Source of the DNA: 2-02-FULL-55-14 sp964581115
GTDB taxonomy: Bacteria > Bacteroidota > Ignavibacteria > UBA10030
NCBI GenBank assembly: GCA_964581115.1
Contig: CAZOMY010000035.1
Span: forward strand, 1-30,315
Length of the DNA: 30,315 bases
Direction of reading: 5' to 3'
Part shown: piece after piece, positions 7,431-14,873 of the stretch
Position numbering within the stretch: the stretch's first letter is position 1
How the letters are laid out: the number at the start of each line of letters is the position of its first letter
Position numbers and translations under genes: made by a program
The notes under the pieces: model-generated
The model's input: only the letters and a program-made list of their open reading frames with translations
What the model was told of the DNA's origin: nothing
Databases searched by the model: none

Positions 7431-7820
7431 ATGGGTACCAGGCAGATCTTGACGAAGAACGCACCGGCGCCGATCGGGCCGTACAGCCAAGCCATCGCCG
7501 TCGATGGAAAGTTCGTATATACGGCCGGACAGATCCCGCTCGACCCGGCCACGAATCAGCTCGTCGAAGGGGACATCAAGGTCCAGACGCGGCGGGTGAT
7601 GCAGAACCTCGACGCAATCCTTACAGAGGCCGGCGCTTCGATGAAAAGCGTGATCAAGACGACCGTCTTTCTCAAGGATATGGGGGAGTTCGCGGCGATG
7701 AACGAAGTGTACGCGGAATTCCTTGGCGCGGCGGCACCGGCGCGCAGTACCGTGGAGGTCGCGAGACTGCCTCGCGATGTGCGCGTGGAGATCGAAGCGA
7801 TCGCGTTGATCGGGGAATAG
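7431..7820 (+). CDS. ridA: RidA family enamine/imine deaminase
   Basis: A cytosolic homotrimer that hydrolyses reactive 2-aminoacrylate and other enamine intermediates made by PLP enzymes, protecting those enzymes. The signature segment ARSTVEVARLPRDVRVEIEAIA contains the conserved arginine that binds the substrate carboxylate (ARSTVEV) and the C-terminal glutamate. The N-terminal APAPIGPYSQAI and the central VYTAGQIPLDP are also typical. The length of 129 residues is normal. ATG 7431 has only a distant GAGAGGG (7412-7418). The gene is flanked by type A repeats on both sides and may be a single transcription unit or the tail of the parAB unit. Confidence 0.95.
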   Translation: MGTRQILTKNAPAPIGPYSQAIAVDGKFVYTAGQIPLDPATNQLVEGDIKVQTRRVMQNLDAILTEAGASMKSVIKTTVFLKDMGEFAAMNEVYAEFLGAAAPARSTVEVARLPRDVRVEIEAIALIGE

Positions 7821-7831
7821 CCCACCGAAGA

Positions 7832-7860
7832 GGCGTTTCACGCAACGGCGCAACGACGCA
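7832..7860 (+). repeat. Short degenerate repeat, type A, copy 2
   Basis: The 40-base spacer between ridA and the DUF5683 gene is almost wholly made of GGCGTTTCACGCAACGG followed by CGCAACGACGCA. The 12-mer GCGTTTCACGCA (7833-7844) recurs exactly, on the opposite strand, at 20274-20285. The repeat ends at the ATG of the next gene, so it forms the ribosome-binding region. Confidence 0.55.
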
Positions 7861-8427
7861 ATGTCCGCAAAGAGGAAAATGCCTGTTGCTTCTTTGCTGG
7901 CAATACTGTTGCTCCAGCCCTTGAGCATCATGCCGGCCCAGCAGCAACTGCGGTCGAACTGGATCGTCCCGTCGTCGGATACACCCCGCGTCGATCTGGC
8001 GGGGGCGACCGTCCGATCGGCCGCCGGGCCCGAGGAGAAATCCACAGGTCTTGCGATGCTGCTCTCGGCCGTCGTTCCGGGAGCCGGGCAGGTCTATGCC
8101 GAACGATACATTACGATCCCGGTGATCTGGGGATTCGGGATCTACTTCGGCAAGACAATGGTGGACCAGAACAAGCTGTATCAGGACTACGCCGCTCAGT
8201 ACGCTGCATCGGTTGTTGCCGACACTTTGAGCGGCGTCGGCAGCGCACGGCTCCGAAGAATCCGCGATGGCTATCGCGACCAGCGTGATGAATTCGCCGT
8301 CTACCTGGGCCTGACGTATCTCCTCAATATCGTCGATGCGTACGTCGGCGCGGCCCTCTACGGCTTCGATGTATCCCCTGACCTCAACGGCGGTGCCCGC
8401 ATCCGCTACCGCATGACGTTCCGCTGA
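7861..8427 (+). CDS. DUF5683 family membrane protein
   Basis: A 188-residue protein with an N-terminal signal or anchor (VASLLAILLLQPLSIMPAQ) followed by the DUF5683 pattern: AMLLSAVVPGAGQVYAERYITIPVIWG, then a charged helix with QNKLYQDYAAQY and RRIRDGYRDQRDEFAVYLG, then LLNIVDAYVGAALYGFDVS. The family is common in Bacteroidota and relatives; its role is unknown, but the SAVVPGAGQ-Y hydrophobic hairpin and the exported N-terminus point to the envelope. The ATG at 7861 is the only start that keeps the whole signal. The gene converges on the epimerase gene with a spacer of only 6 bases. Confidence 0.85.
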   Translation: MSAKRKMPVASLLAILLLQPLSIMPAQQQLRSNWIVPSSDTPRVDLAGATVRSAAGPEEKSTGLAMLLSAVVPGAGQVYAERYITIPVIWGFGIYFGKTMVDQNKLYQDYAAQYAASVVADTLSGVGSARLRRIRDGYRDQRDEFAVYLGLTYLLNIVDAYVGAALYGFDVSPDLNGGARIRYRMTFR

Positions 8428-8433
8428 CCGGCA

Positions 8434-9336
8434 TCAGCTCCGCAGTATCTCCTTCAAGGCCTCTTCAAGTCCCGCAAAGCGGTGGCGATACCCGCTCGCG
8501 ACCAGCTTTGACGGCACGGCCTGCTGTCCTGTGAGGACAATGCCGGACATCTCTCCGAGGACCGCCTTCAGAATGAATTCCGGGACAGGTGCCCACGATG
8601 GACGCCGCATTACGCGTCCGAGGACCCTGCAGAACTCCTTCATGCGTACCGCGTGGGGGGACGTGATATTAATGGGTCCGGACAGACCGGGCGACGCGAT
8701 GATGTGCAGGATCGCACCAACCATGTCATCGTGGTGGATCCACGGCAGCCATTGACGACCGGTGCCGAGCGGTCCTCCGACGAAGAATCGGAATGGGAGA
8801 ATGAGCCTTGACAACGCTCCCCCCTCCGGATCCAGCACCATTCCGGTTCGAAGCATCGCCACCCGAATTCCCGCAGACTCGGCTCGCCGCGCTTCATCCT
8901 CCCATTCGCGACACACCTCCGCCAGAAAGTCTCGACCGGGGGGTGAGTCCTCCGTCACGGGACCATCTTCGACATTTCCGTAATATCCGACGCCAGAGGC
9001 GTTGACCAGCACGCGCGGTCGGCGTGGGGCGCGGTGCAGAGCCGCGACGAGTGCGCGCGTGGCCAAGAGGCGGCTCTCGCGAATGAGCTTCTTCCGTCTG
9101 GCCGTCCAACGACCTCCCGCCACCGAAGCGCCAGAGAGATTGACGATCGCATCGGCCGCCTCGATCGCCTCGGCCCACGGTCCATGGTCGCAGCCATTCC
9201 ACGTCACATACCGGGTCGCGCCGTTCGGCGCACGCATCGACCTTGTCAGCACAACAATGTCGTGTCGGGCCTGTGAGCAGCGTTGGATCAAGCGCTTCCC
9301 GATCAACCCGGTGCCGCCGGCGATGACGATGTTCAT
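8434..9336 (-). CDS. TIGR01777 family NAD(P)-dependent epimerase-like protein
   Basis: A 300-residue extended short-chain dehydrogenase of the SDR39U1/YfcH type. The N-terminal IAGGTGLIGKRL is the nucleotide-binding loop. Family blocks follow in order: NLSGASVAGGRWTARRKKLIRESR in two parts, SGVGYYG with the Tyr of the active-site region, EWEDEA, RTGMVLDPEGGALS, GGPLGTGRQWLPWIHHDD and PINITSPHAV. The C-terminal DUF1731-like region is visible in AVLGEMSGIVLTGQQAVPSKL. The true substrate is unknown in the family. It is on the minus strand, divergent from lepA across a 332-base spacer and convergent with the DUF5683 gene. No ribosome binding site is evident upstream of the ATG. Confidence 0.93.
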   Translation of the reverse strand: MNIVIAGGTGLIGKRLIQRCSQARHDIVVLTRSMRAPNGATRYVTWNGCDHGPWAEAIEAADAIVNLSGASVAGGRWTARRKKLIRESRLLATRALVAALHRAPRRPRVLVNASGVGYYGNVEDGPVTEDSPPGRDFLAEVCREWEDEARRAESAGIRVAMLRTGMVLDPEGGALSRLILPFRFFVGGPLGTGRQWLPWIHHDDMVGAILHIIASPGLSGPINITSPHAVRMKEFCRVLGRVMRRPSWAPVPEFILKAVLGEMSGIVLTGQQAVPSKLVASGYRHRFAGLEEALKEILRS

Positions 9337-9435
9337 GGAGTACTTTCGAACGTGTGTGCGTCCAATGGCTGGAAGTTCTTTGACAAAACTGGGGTTTCAA
9401 CGCTTCTCGTGCAAGCGCGGGTTCCGAGCACTCGG

Positions 9436-9464
9436 TTGCTCTTCTGGCGAAAACGGGCTATATT
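9436..9464 (+). promoter_or_regulatory. Candidate lepA promoter
   Basis: TTGCTC (9436-9441), 17 bases, then TATATT (9459-9464), which can also be read as the Bacteroidota -7 box TATATTTG (9459-9466). The -35 is embedded in GTTGCTCTTC, identical to the block in the promoter candidate of the DUF2723 gene at 14811-14820, with the same distance to the -10. Transcription would start near 9471. Confidence 0.6.
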
Positions 9465-9475
9465 TGAAGGGTTCA

Positions 9476-9510
9476 CAAAGAGTAAAGGGGACCTTCCTCT
9501 TTACTCTTTG
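9476..9510 (+). promoter_or_regulatory. 15-bp stem-loop at predicted 5' end of the lepA transcript
   Basis: CAAAGAGTAAAGGGG (9476-9490) pairs with CCTCTTTACTCTTTG (9496-9510) across an ACCTT loop, with one G-U pair. It begins about five bases after the predicted transcription start. It is not followed by a T-run (CCGTTTTG), so it does not look like an ordinary terminator. It could stabilise or regulate the roughly 200-base leader. Confidence 0.7.
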
Positions 9511-9544
9511 CCGTTTTGAAGCACCCTCCCAGAAGGAAAGATGG

Positions 9545-9579
9545 CACGCAAAGACGCCAGGACGCAAAGAACGCGAAGG
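9545..9579 (+). repeat. Short degenerate repeat, type A, copy 3
   Basis: CACGCAAAGACGCCAGGA followed by CGCAAAGAACGCGAAGG. It is the clearest copy of the type A motif, shares CGCAAAGAAC with copy 1, and is faced by a reversed fragment at 9610-9627. It lies in the lepA leader and is not coding. Confidence 0.6.
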
Positions 9580-9668
9580 TATCGAGGCGCGAAACCACAG
9601 CCGCTAGCATTTCTTTGCGCCATTGCGACATGGCATGACACCTCTTTTCGCTCCGTTCTCCCGGTCCG

Positions 9669-11468
9669 ATGAAGAACATCCGCAATTTTTGCATCATCGC
9701 CCACATCGACCACGGTAAGAGCACCTTGGCCGACCGTTTGCTGGAGACCACCGGCGCCGTAGCGTCGCGCGACATCTCCAAGCAGATGCTGGACGACATG
9801 GATCTGGAGCAGGAGCGCGGCATCACGATCAAACTGCACGCGATCCAGCTGCGGTACCGGTCGAAAGCGGGTGATAGTTACATCCTGAACCTGATCGATA
9901 CGCCGGGGCACGTCGACTTCACGTACGAGGTCTCCCGGTCGTTGGCGGCGTGCGAAGGGGCGATCCTCGTCGTCGACGCGACGCAGGGGGTGGAAGCACA
10001 GACCATCTCCAACCTGTACCTGGCCATCGACGCGGGACTGGAGATCATCCCGTTCATCAACAAGATCGACCTCCCGAGCGCCAAGACGACGCTGGAAACG
10101 ACGAAAAAGCAGGTGATGGACCTGCTCGGATGCCGCGAGGAAGAGATCCTGATGGGTAGCGCCAAGTCCGGGCTTGGGACGGACGACGTCTTGGAAGCCG
10201 TCGTTGCCCGCATTCCGCCTCCCAAAGGTGATCCGGAAAAGCCGCTGACGGCGCTGATCTTCGATTCGGTGTTCGACGAGTATCGCGGTGCGATCGCCTA
10301 CGTGCGGATCGTCGACGGAACGGTGAAGGAACGGGATCGGATCCGGTTCATGTCGAACGGCAAGGAGTTTCAGGCCGACGACATCGGAATCCTCGAAATG
10401 ACGCGGAAGCGGACCGGATCGCTCTCTTCGGGCGACGTGGGTTACATTATCGCGAGCGTGAAGGACGTGCACGACACCAAGGTTGGCGACACGATCACGC
10501 TGGCCGACCGTCCGGCCGACGGCCCTCTGCCCGGATACAAGGAAGTGAAGCCGATGGTCTTCAGCGGCATCTATCCGTCGAACGCCGACGCATTCGAAGA
10601 GTTGCGCGATGCGCTGGAGAAGCTGAAGCTCAACGATGCCTCGCTCATCTTCGAGCCGGAGTCGTCCCTGGCCCTCGGGTTCGGCTTCCGGGCGGGCTTC
10701 CTCGGTCTGCTCCATATGGAGATCATTCGGGAGCGGCTCGAGCGTGAGTACAACCAGTCGCTCATCAATACCGTCCCGAACGTTGAGTACCGGGTATTCC
10801 GGACGAACGGTGAGATGGCGTTGGTGGACAATCCGGCCTTGATGCCGGAGCCGGGCGTGATCGAGCGGGTGGAAGAGCCGTACGTCAAAGCGCAGATCAT
10901 CACGCCGACGGAGTATATCGGCAGCATCATGAAGCTGTGCATGGACCGCCGGGGGATCCATCGGAACACGACATATCTGAGCCCCGAGCGCGCCGACATC
11001 CATTTCGAGCTGCCGCTGTCGGAGATCATTTTCGACTTCTATGACAAGCTGAAGTCAATGTCGCGCGGTTATGCATCGTTCGACTACGATTTTCTCGACT
11101 ACCGCGAGTCGGAGCTGGTGAAGCTCGATATCCTGTTGAACGGCGAGCCGGTCGATGCCTTGTCGACGATCGTCCACCGACAGAAGGCGTACGAATGGGG
11201 CCGGAAGCTCTGCGCGAAGCTGAAGGAGTTGATACCGCGGCAGATGTTCGAGGTGGCCATTCAGGCGGCGATCGGCAGCAAGGTGATAGCGCGCGAAACG
11301 CTGAGCGCGATGCGCAAGAACGTGCTGGCGAAGTGCTACGGCGGCGACATTTCGCGCAAGCGCAAACTGCTGGAGAAGCAGAAGGAGGGAAAGAAGCGGA
11401 TGAAACAGGTGGGCCGCGTCGAGATCCCGCAGGAGGCGTTCCTGGCCGTGCTGTCGATGGATGAATAG
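9669..11468 (+). CDS. lepA: Elongation factor 4, ribosome back-translocating GTPase
   Basis: A translational GTPase that binds stalled or mis-translocated ribosomes. Domain I carries all G motifs: AHIDHGKST (G1), RGITI (G2), DTPGHVDF (G3), NKIDLPSA (G4) and SAKSGLG (G5). Domain II, the EF-G-like III and V domains (FRAGFLGLLHMEIIRERLER), and the LepA-specific C-terminal domain ending in AKCYGGDISRKRKLLEKQKEGK (read in two parts) and EAFLAVL are complete. At 599 residues it is exactly typical. The ATG at 9669 gives MKNIRNFCIIAHIDHG; no Shine-Dalgarno is seen. It is the first gene of a run with two signal peptidases, the common lepA-lepB neighbourhood. Confidence 0.98.
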   Translation: MKNIRNFCIIAHIDHGKSTLADRLLETTGAVASRDISKQMLDDMDLEQERGITIKLHAIQLRYRSKAGDSYILNLIDTPGHVDFTYEVSRSLAACEGAILVVDATQGVEAQTISNLYLAIDAGLEIIPFINKIDLPSAKTTLETTKKQVMDLLGCREEEILMGSAKSGLGTDDVLEAVVARIPPPKGDPEKPLTALIFDSVFDEYRGAIAYVRIVDGTVKERDRIRFMSNGKEFQADDIGILEMTRKRTGSLSSGDVGYIIASVKDVHDTKVGDTITLADRPADGPLPGYKEVKPMVFSGIYPSNADAFEELRDALEKLKLNDASLIFEPESSLALGFGFRAGFLGLLHMEIIRERLEREYNQSLINTVPNVEYRVFRTNGEMALVDNPALMPEPGVIERVEEPYVKAQIITPTEYIGSIMKLCMDRRGIHRNTTYLSPERADIHFELPLSEIIFDFYDKLKSMSRGYASFDYDFLDYRESELVKLDILLNGEPVDALSTIVHRQKAYEWGRKLCAKLKELIPRQMFEVAIQAAIGSKVIARETLSAMRKNVLAKCYGGDISRKRKLLEKQKEGKKRMKQVGRVEIPQEAFLAVLSMDE

Positions 11469-11514
11469 TGAGGGAAGGGGGTATTAGCGGTCAGGTATCG
11501 GGGCATGGGTCATG

Positions 11515-11530
11515 GCCTGGAGCTCCAGGC
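11515..11530. repeat. 16-bp perfect palindrome in lepA-lepB spacer
   Basis: GCCTGGAGCTCCAGGC reads the same on both strands and lies in the 102-base gap before the first signal peptidase gene. It could be an operator-like site or a chance palindrome; one such 16-mer is not unexpected in a window of this size. Confidence 0.35.
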
Positions 11531-11570
11531 TCGAGCATGGAAACGAACAGATCACCGGAAAGGATGAATC

Positions 11571-12509
11571 GTGGCTGACAAGACCGAACAGAAGAAGGGC
11601 GAGCAGGAGCAACCCGAGCGGAGTTTTCGGGAGCGATTCCTTGCGGGCCTCAAAGAAACGGCCATCGTTCTGGGGCTGTTCATTCTCATCAACAACTTCG
11701 TGATCGCTTCCTTCCTCGTTCCGACCGGCTCGATGGAGAACGAGGTGATGACGGGCGAGCTCCTGTTCGTCAACAAGTTCATCTACGGCGCCACGACCCC
11801 GCGGAACGTACCGTTGACGGGCATCGAACTGGGTCCGCTGACCGTCCCGCCGATCCGCATGCCGTGGGTGCGTCTGCCCGCCCTGGCCGACGTGGAACGG
11901 GGCGACGTCATCGTGTTCGAGTTTCCCGGGTATCGCGACGACCTCGAAGCGGAGGTCTTTCAGTTCTACCTCAAGCGCTGCGTGGGCCTTCCGGGCGACA
12001 CGATCCAGATCGTCAACCGGGTCCTCTTCGTCAACGGCAAGCAGTTCCCGATCCCCAGGCACATGAAATTCGACCGTCCGTGGGCGGTCCCCGCCGAGAT
12101 CCCCGATGAGCGCATCTTCCCGAAGGGCGCTCCCTGGAACGAAGATCATTACGGTCCGCTCGTGATCCCATTCGCCGGCATGCAATTACCCCTTTCGGTG
12201 GAGAACGTGGAGTCGTGGGAGGTCTTCATCCGGCGCGAAGGTCACTCGGTCCGGACGGAGCAGGGGCAGGTATTGATCGACGGCGTCGCTGCGGCCCAAT
12301 ACACCGTTGAGCGAGACTATCTGTTCGGCATGGGCGATCATCGCGACAACAGCCTCGACAGCCGTTTCTGGGGCTTCATCCCGAAGGAGAATCTGGTCGG
12401 CACTCCGCTGATCGTCTACTGGTCGTGGAACACCGACATTCCGTTGTACAGCATCTTTGAACGTCTGGGCTCGGTCCGCTGGGGGCGGATCTTCTCATTC
12501 GTCCAGTGA
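11571..12509 (+). CDS. lepB: Signal peptidase I, first of two tandem copies
   Basis: A membrane serine protease that removes signal peptides on the outer face of the inner membrane. After a charged N-terminus, one membrane helix (AIVLGLFILINNFVIASFLV, residues 31-50) leads to the catalytic serine in PTGSMENE (S54). The general-base lysine is in YLKRCVGLPGD (K135), and the conserved GMGDHRDNSLDSRFWGFIP closes the catalytic core. The length is 312 residues. GTG 11571 is the start because AGGA (11561-11564) lies six bases upstream and it keeps a short cytoplasmic tail. Compared with the next gene it has an extended segment of about 100 residues between the lysine and the GDHRDN motif. Confidence 0.96.
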   Translation: MADKTEQKKGEQEQPERSFRERFLAGLKETAIVLGLFILINNFVIASFLVPTGSMENEVMTGELLFVNKFIYGATTPRNVPLTGIELGPLTVPPIRMPWVRLPALADVERGDVIVFEFPGYRDDLEAEVFQFYLKRCVGLPGDTIQIVNRVLFVNGKQFPIPRHMKFDRPWAVPAEIPDERIFPKGAPWNEDHYGPLVIPFAGMQLPLSVENVESWEVFIRREGHSVRTEQGQVLIDGVAAAQYTVERDYLFGMGDHRDNSLDSRFWGFIPKENLVGTPLIVYWSWNTDIPLYSIFERLGSVRWGRIFSFVQ

Positions 12510-12515
12510 TCCTCC

Positions 12516-12558
12516 AGGACGCCGATCCACGTTGGCTCCCCTGAGGTCTCGGCGTCCT
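12516..12558 (+). promoter_or_regulatory. 10-bp stem-loop between the two signal peptidase genes
   Basis: AGGACGCCGA (12516-12525) pairs perfectly with TCGGCGTCCT (12549-12558) around a 23-base loop. It fills most of the 56-base spacer and ends seven bases before the next ATG, so it would cover the region where a ribosome binding site should be. There is no T-run after it. Confidence 0.6.
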
Positions 12559-12565
12559 TGTCGTT

Positions 12566-13423
12566 ATGCATGATCCGTTGAACAGCTCCCGAAAATATCT
12601 CGACGCCGCCCTCGTCGGCCTCGCCACATTGCTGTGCGCCCTTGTCCTCAAAGTGTTCGTCATCGAGGCGTTCCGGATCCCCTCCTCATCGATGGAGAAC
12701 ACGCTGCAAATCGGCGATCTTGTCCTCGTGAACAAGCTGGCGTATGGACTCCGGACTCCGGGCGTGCTGCCGTTCACGTCGGCCGCGGTCGACCCCGTGT
12801 GGCTGTTCGCCACGCGCGATGTCCGTCGTGGCGACGTGATCGTCTTCGAATTCACGCTGCGCACGCCCGACGGACTTCCGGCCGACGTGCTATACTACGT
12901 CAAACGCTGCGTCGGATTACCGGGCGATACCGTTGAGATCCGGAGGGGTCAGCTGTTCATCAACGGCCGCGAGCTCCTCGTGCCCCCGACGGCGGTCGGT
13001 CCTTCGTTCCAGTCGACGCGCAGCCGCGAAGCCCGATACCCCGAAGGGTCCGGTTTCACCGACCGCGATTATGGACCAATCCGGGTGCCGAAGGCCGGCG
13101 ACACGGTCATCCTCGAACCCTCCACATCAGCGTTATGGTTGCCGCTCTTGCGGCGCGACCATCGAAAGGTGGAATTCGATGCCGAGGGGGTCGTGTTCGT
13201 CGACGGAGAGCCGCGTATGTCCGTCACGCTCGAGCAGGACATGTACTTCGTCCTCGGCGACCATCGGGACAACTCATGGGACAGCCGCATGTGGGGATTC
13301 GTCCCGCACCGGGATATTGTCGGCGAGGCCCTTCTCGTCTATTGGTCGATGAGCGAGCCTGAGGAGCGAGGCGAGAGCGGGGGCGGAGTGCGCTGGGACC
13401 GCATCGGTACCCTGATCCGCTGA
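12566..13423 (+). CDS. lepB: Signal peptidase I, second of two tandem copies
   Basis: A 285-residue paralogue of the upstream signal peptidase. It has one membrane helix (LVGLATLLCALVLKVFVIEA, about residues 16-35), the catalytic serine in IPSSSMENTL (S42), the lysine in YVKRCVGLPGD (K113) and the closing block LGDHRDNSWDSRMWGFVP. The two proteins differ strongly outside the motifs, so the duplication is old, or one copy was acquired. The catalytic residues are intact in both. Start ATG 12566 has no Shine-Dalgarno and lies right behind a stem-loop. Having two different enzymes suggests divided substrates, or different regulation, but the sequence does not say which. Confidence 0.95.
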   Translation: MHDPLNSSRKYLDAALVGLATLLCALVLKVFVIEAFRIPSSSMENTLQIGDLVLVNKLAYGLRTPGVLPFTSAAVDPVWLFATRDVRRGDVIVFEFTLRTPDGLPADVLYYVKRCVGLPGDTVEIRRGQLFINGRELLVPPTAVGPSFQSTRSREARYPEGSGFTDRDYGPIRVPKAGDTVILEPSTSALWLPLLRRDHRKVEFDAEGVVFVDGEPRMSVTLEQDMYFVLGDHRDNSWDSRMWGFVPHRDIVGEALLVYWSMSEPEERGESGGGVRWDRIGTLIR

Positions 13424-13465
13424 GGGCACGAAGTATCAATCGTGAAATGACCGGTTCGGGGCGAA

Positions 13466-13550
13466 GTTACACGAATGGACACCAAGGATGAAGTCGTGGT
13501 AGGTGTGGGGTCGCTTCATGCTTCGTGTTGCTTCGTGTCCTTCGTGGATG
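13466..13550. repeat. CTTCGTG-type repeat with imperfect inverted arms (type B)
   Basis: The spacer before hemW holds CACGAATGGACAC (13470-13482), and further right the chain CTTCATG, CTTCGTGTTG, CTTCGTGTCC, TTCGTGG (13514-13547). CTTCGTG occurs three times as a quasi-direct repeat. GTGTCCTTCGTG (13535-13546) is the reverse complement of the left arm except for one bulged base, so the whole could fold into a long hairpin. No gene is visible in it. Confidence 0.6.
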
Positions 13551-13584
13551 GCTCTTTCCATAGGGCTCTGTAGATCTCCAACTG

Positions 13585-14730
13585 ATGGCCGGCTTGTACC
13601 TCCACATACCCTTCTGCGAGCACAAGTGCATCTACTGCGATTTCTATTCGCTCGCGCCGACGGAAGAGCGGATGGACGGCGATGCGATGATGGCCTCGTA
13701 TGTCGAGGCGCTCCGAACGGAGATACGGCTGCGGGCCGGGTCGGTGGAACCGGGTACGACGTGGGACACCGTCTTCTTCGGCGGAGGCACGCCTTCGCTG
13801 ATGCAGGCGGAACAGATGGCGGCGATCCTATTCGATCTTCGATCATTGTATTCGATCGAGGCATCAGCCGAGATAACGATGGAGGCGAATCCGGGAACCG
13901 TCACCGAGGAGCGTCTCGCGGCGTTCCGCCAGGCCGGCATCAATCGGATTTCATTCGGCGTCCAGTCGTTCCTCGAAGACGAACTGCGCTTCCTGACGCG
14001 CATCCATTCGCCGGAACAAGCCGAGGAGTCCATTCGCGCGGCGCGCCGTGCCGGGTTTGAGGACTTGAACATCGACCTGATGTTCTCGCTGCCCGGCCAG
14101 ACGATCGAACGATGGATGTACACGCTCGAACGGGCATTGGCGCTTGAACCGACCCACCTTTCATGCTACAGTCTCATCGTCGAACCGAACACGCCGTTGT
14201 TGCGGATGGTGGAGTCGAAGCAGGTCGCCTTGCTCGATCCGGCGGCCGACGCTGAGCTCTATGAGTATACAATGATGCGAATGCGGTCGGAGGGCTACGA
14301 ACAGTACGAGATCTCGAACTTCGCACGTCCCGGTCGCCGCTCACGCCACAACGACAACTATTGGAACCACGGGATGTATCTGGGGTTCGGCCCGTCAGCA
14401 CATTCGTTCCGATCGCCCGTTCGCTCATGGAACATCGCGAACTTGTCGACGTACCTCTTGCGCCTGACGCAGGGACAATTGCCAACTGCCGGCGAAGAGC
14501 GACTCGGGCGCGAACAGCTGATGACGGAGGCGATGTTCCTCGGGCTGCGAAGCGACGGCATCGATCTCGAACGTTTCGAGCGCGATTTCGGCCGACGATT
14601 GGCAGACGAACACCGGCCTTTGGTTGACGACCTGTTGTCCGAAGGACTGGCGACGCTTGAGCGGGGCATCTTGCGCCTGACTGCCAAGGGATACGTGGTG
14701 TGCGACGAGGTGTGCGCAAAGCTGGGCTGA
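13585..14730 (+). CDS. hemW: Radical SAM heme chaperone HemW
   Basis: A 381-residue HemN-like protein. The radical SAM cluster motif CEHKCIYC (C11, C15, C18) follows MAGLYLHIPF, and is followed by FFGGGTPSLM and SFGVQSF. SRHNDNYW and YLGFGPSAHSF are typical of the HemN/HemW C-terminal region. The CX3CX2C-D-F-Y pattern and the lack of a longer N-terminal segment favour HemW, a heme-binding protein that inserts heme into respiratory enzymes, over the true coproporphyrinogen dehydrogenase HemN. ATG 13585 is chosen because the family starts right at this point. The spacer before it contains the type B repeat. Older annotations call such genes coproporphyrinogen III oxidase. Confidence 0.93.
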   Translation: MAGLYLHIPFCEHKCIYCDFYSLAPTEERMDGDAMMASYVEALRTEIRLRAGSVEPGTTWDTVFFGGGTPSLMQAEQMAAILFDLRSLYSIEASAEITMEANPGTVTEERLAAFRQAGINRISFGVQSFLEDELRFLTRIHSPEQAEESIRAARRAGFEDLNIDLMFSLPGQTIERWMYTLERALALEPTHLSCYSLIVEPNTPLLRMVESKQVALLDPAADAELYEYTMMRMRSEGYEQYEISNFARPGRRSRHNDNYWNHGMYLGFGPSAHSFRSPVRSWNIANLSTYLLRLTQGQLPTAGEERLGREQLMTEAMFLGLRSDGIDLERFERDFGRRLADEHRPLVDDLLSEGLATLERGILRLTAKGYVVCDEVCAKLG

Positions 14731-14811
14731 GCTCATGCAGTGGAATGTCGGGGTCGGATCGACTCCTACGGTCGAGGCGTGAGGCGAATTGGCTCCAAAC
14801 CCTTGATTTTG

Positions 14812-14840
14812 TTGCTCTTCAAGGCTTTTAGGAATACCTT
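14812..14840 (+). promoter_or_regulatory. Candidate promoter of the DUF2723 operon
   Basis: TTGCTC (14812-14817), 17 bases, then TACCTT (14835-14840), or read the Bacteroidota way TACCTTTC (14835-14842). The upstream element is GTTGCTCTTC, identical to the lepA promoter candidate. A 6-bp inverted repeat (CCTTGA 14801-14806, TCAAGG 14819-14824) brackets the -35 and could be an operator. Confidence 0.5.
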
Positions 14841-14873
14841 TCTAAATGCCTTTTTCCGGGAGATGATGTACAC

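Larger units (their letters stand above)
9337..9668. other. 332-base divergent spacer between epimerase gene and lepA
   Basis: It contains no credible gene. From left to right I see about 95 bases without clear structure, a promoter candidate toward lepA (9436-9464), a strong hairpin (9476-9510), a type A repeat (9545-9579), and a fragment of the same repeat type on the opposite strand (TTTCTTTGCGCCATTGCG, 9610-9627). There is no Shine-Dalgarno sequence just before the lepA ATG. Confidence 0.7.

Noticed and set aside
7833..7844. GTTTCACG half-site near parB as a ParB-binding sequence
   Set aside because: The right half of parS is missing, and the same 12-mer recurs at 20274-20285 within a type A repeat, so it is better explained as part of that repeat.
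9002..9607. Plus-strand frame of about 200 codons across the epimerase start and the spacer
   Set aside because: It is rich in Arg and Ser as expected from an out-of-frame reading, overlaps the well-supported epimerase gene, and contains the hairpin and type A repeat.
11515..11530. Palindrome GCCTGGAGCTCCAGGC as a specific regulatory operator
   Set aside because: A 16-bp palindrome is expected about once in two windows of this size by chance, and no second copy was seen. It is listed as a repeat with low confidence only.
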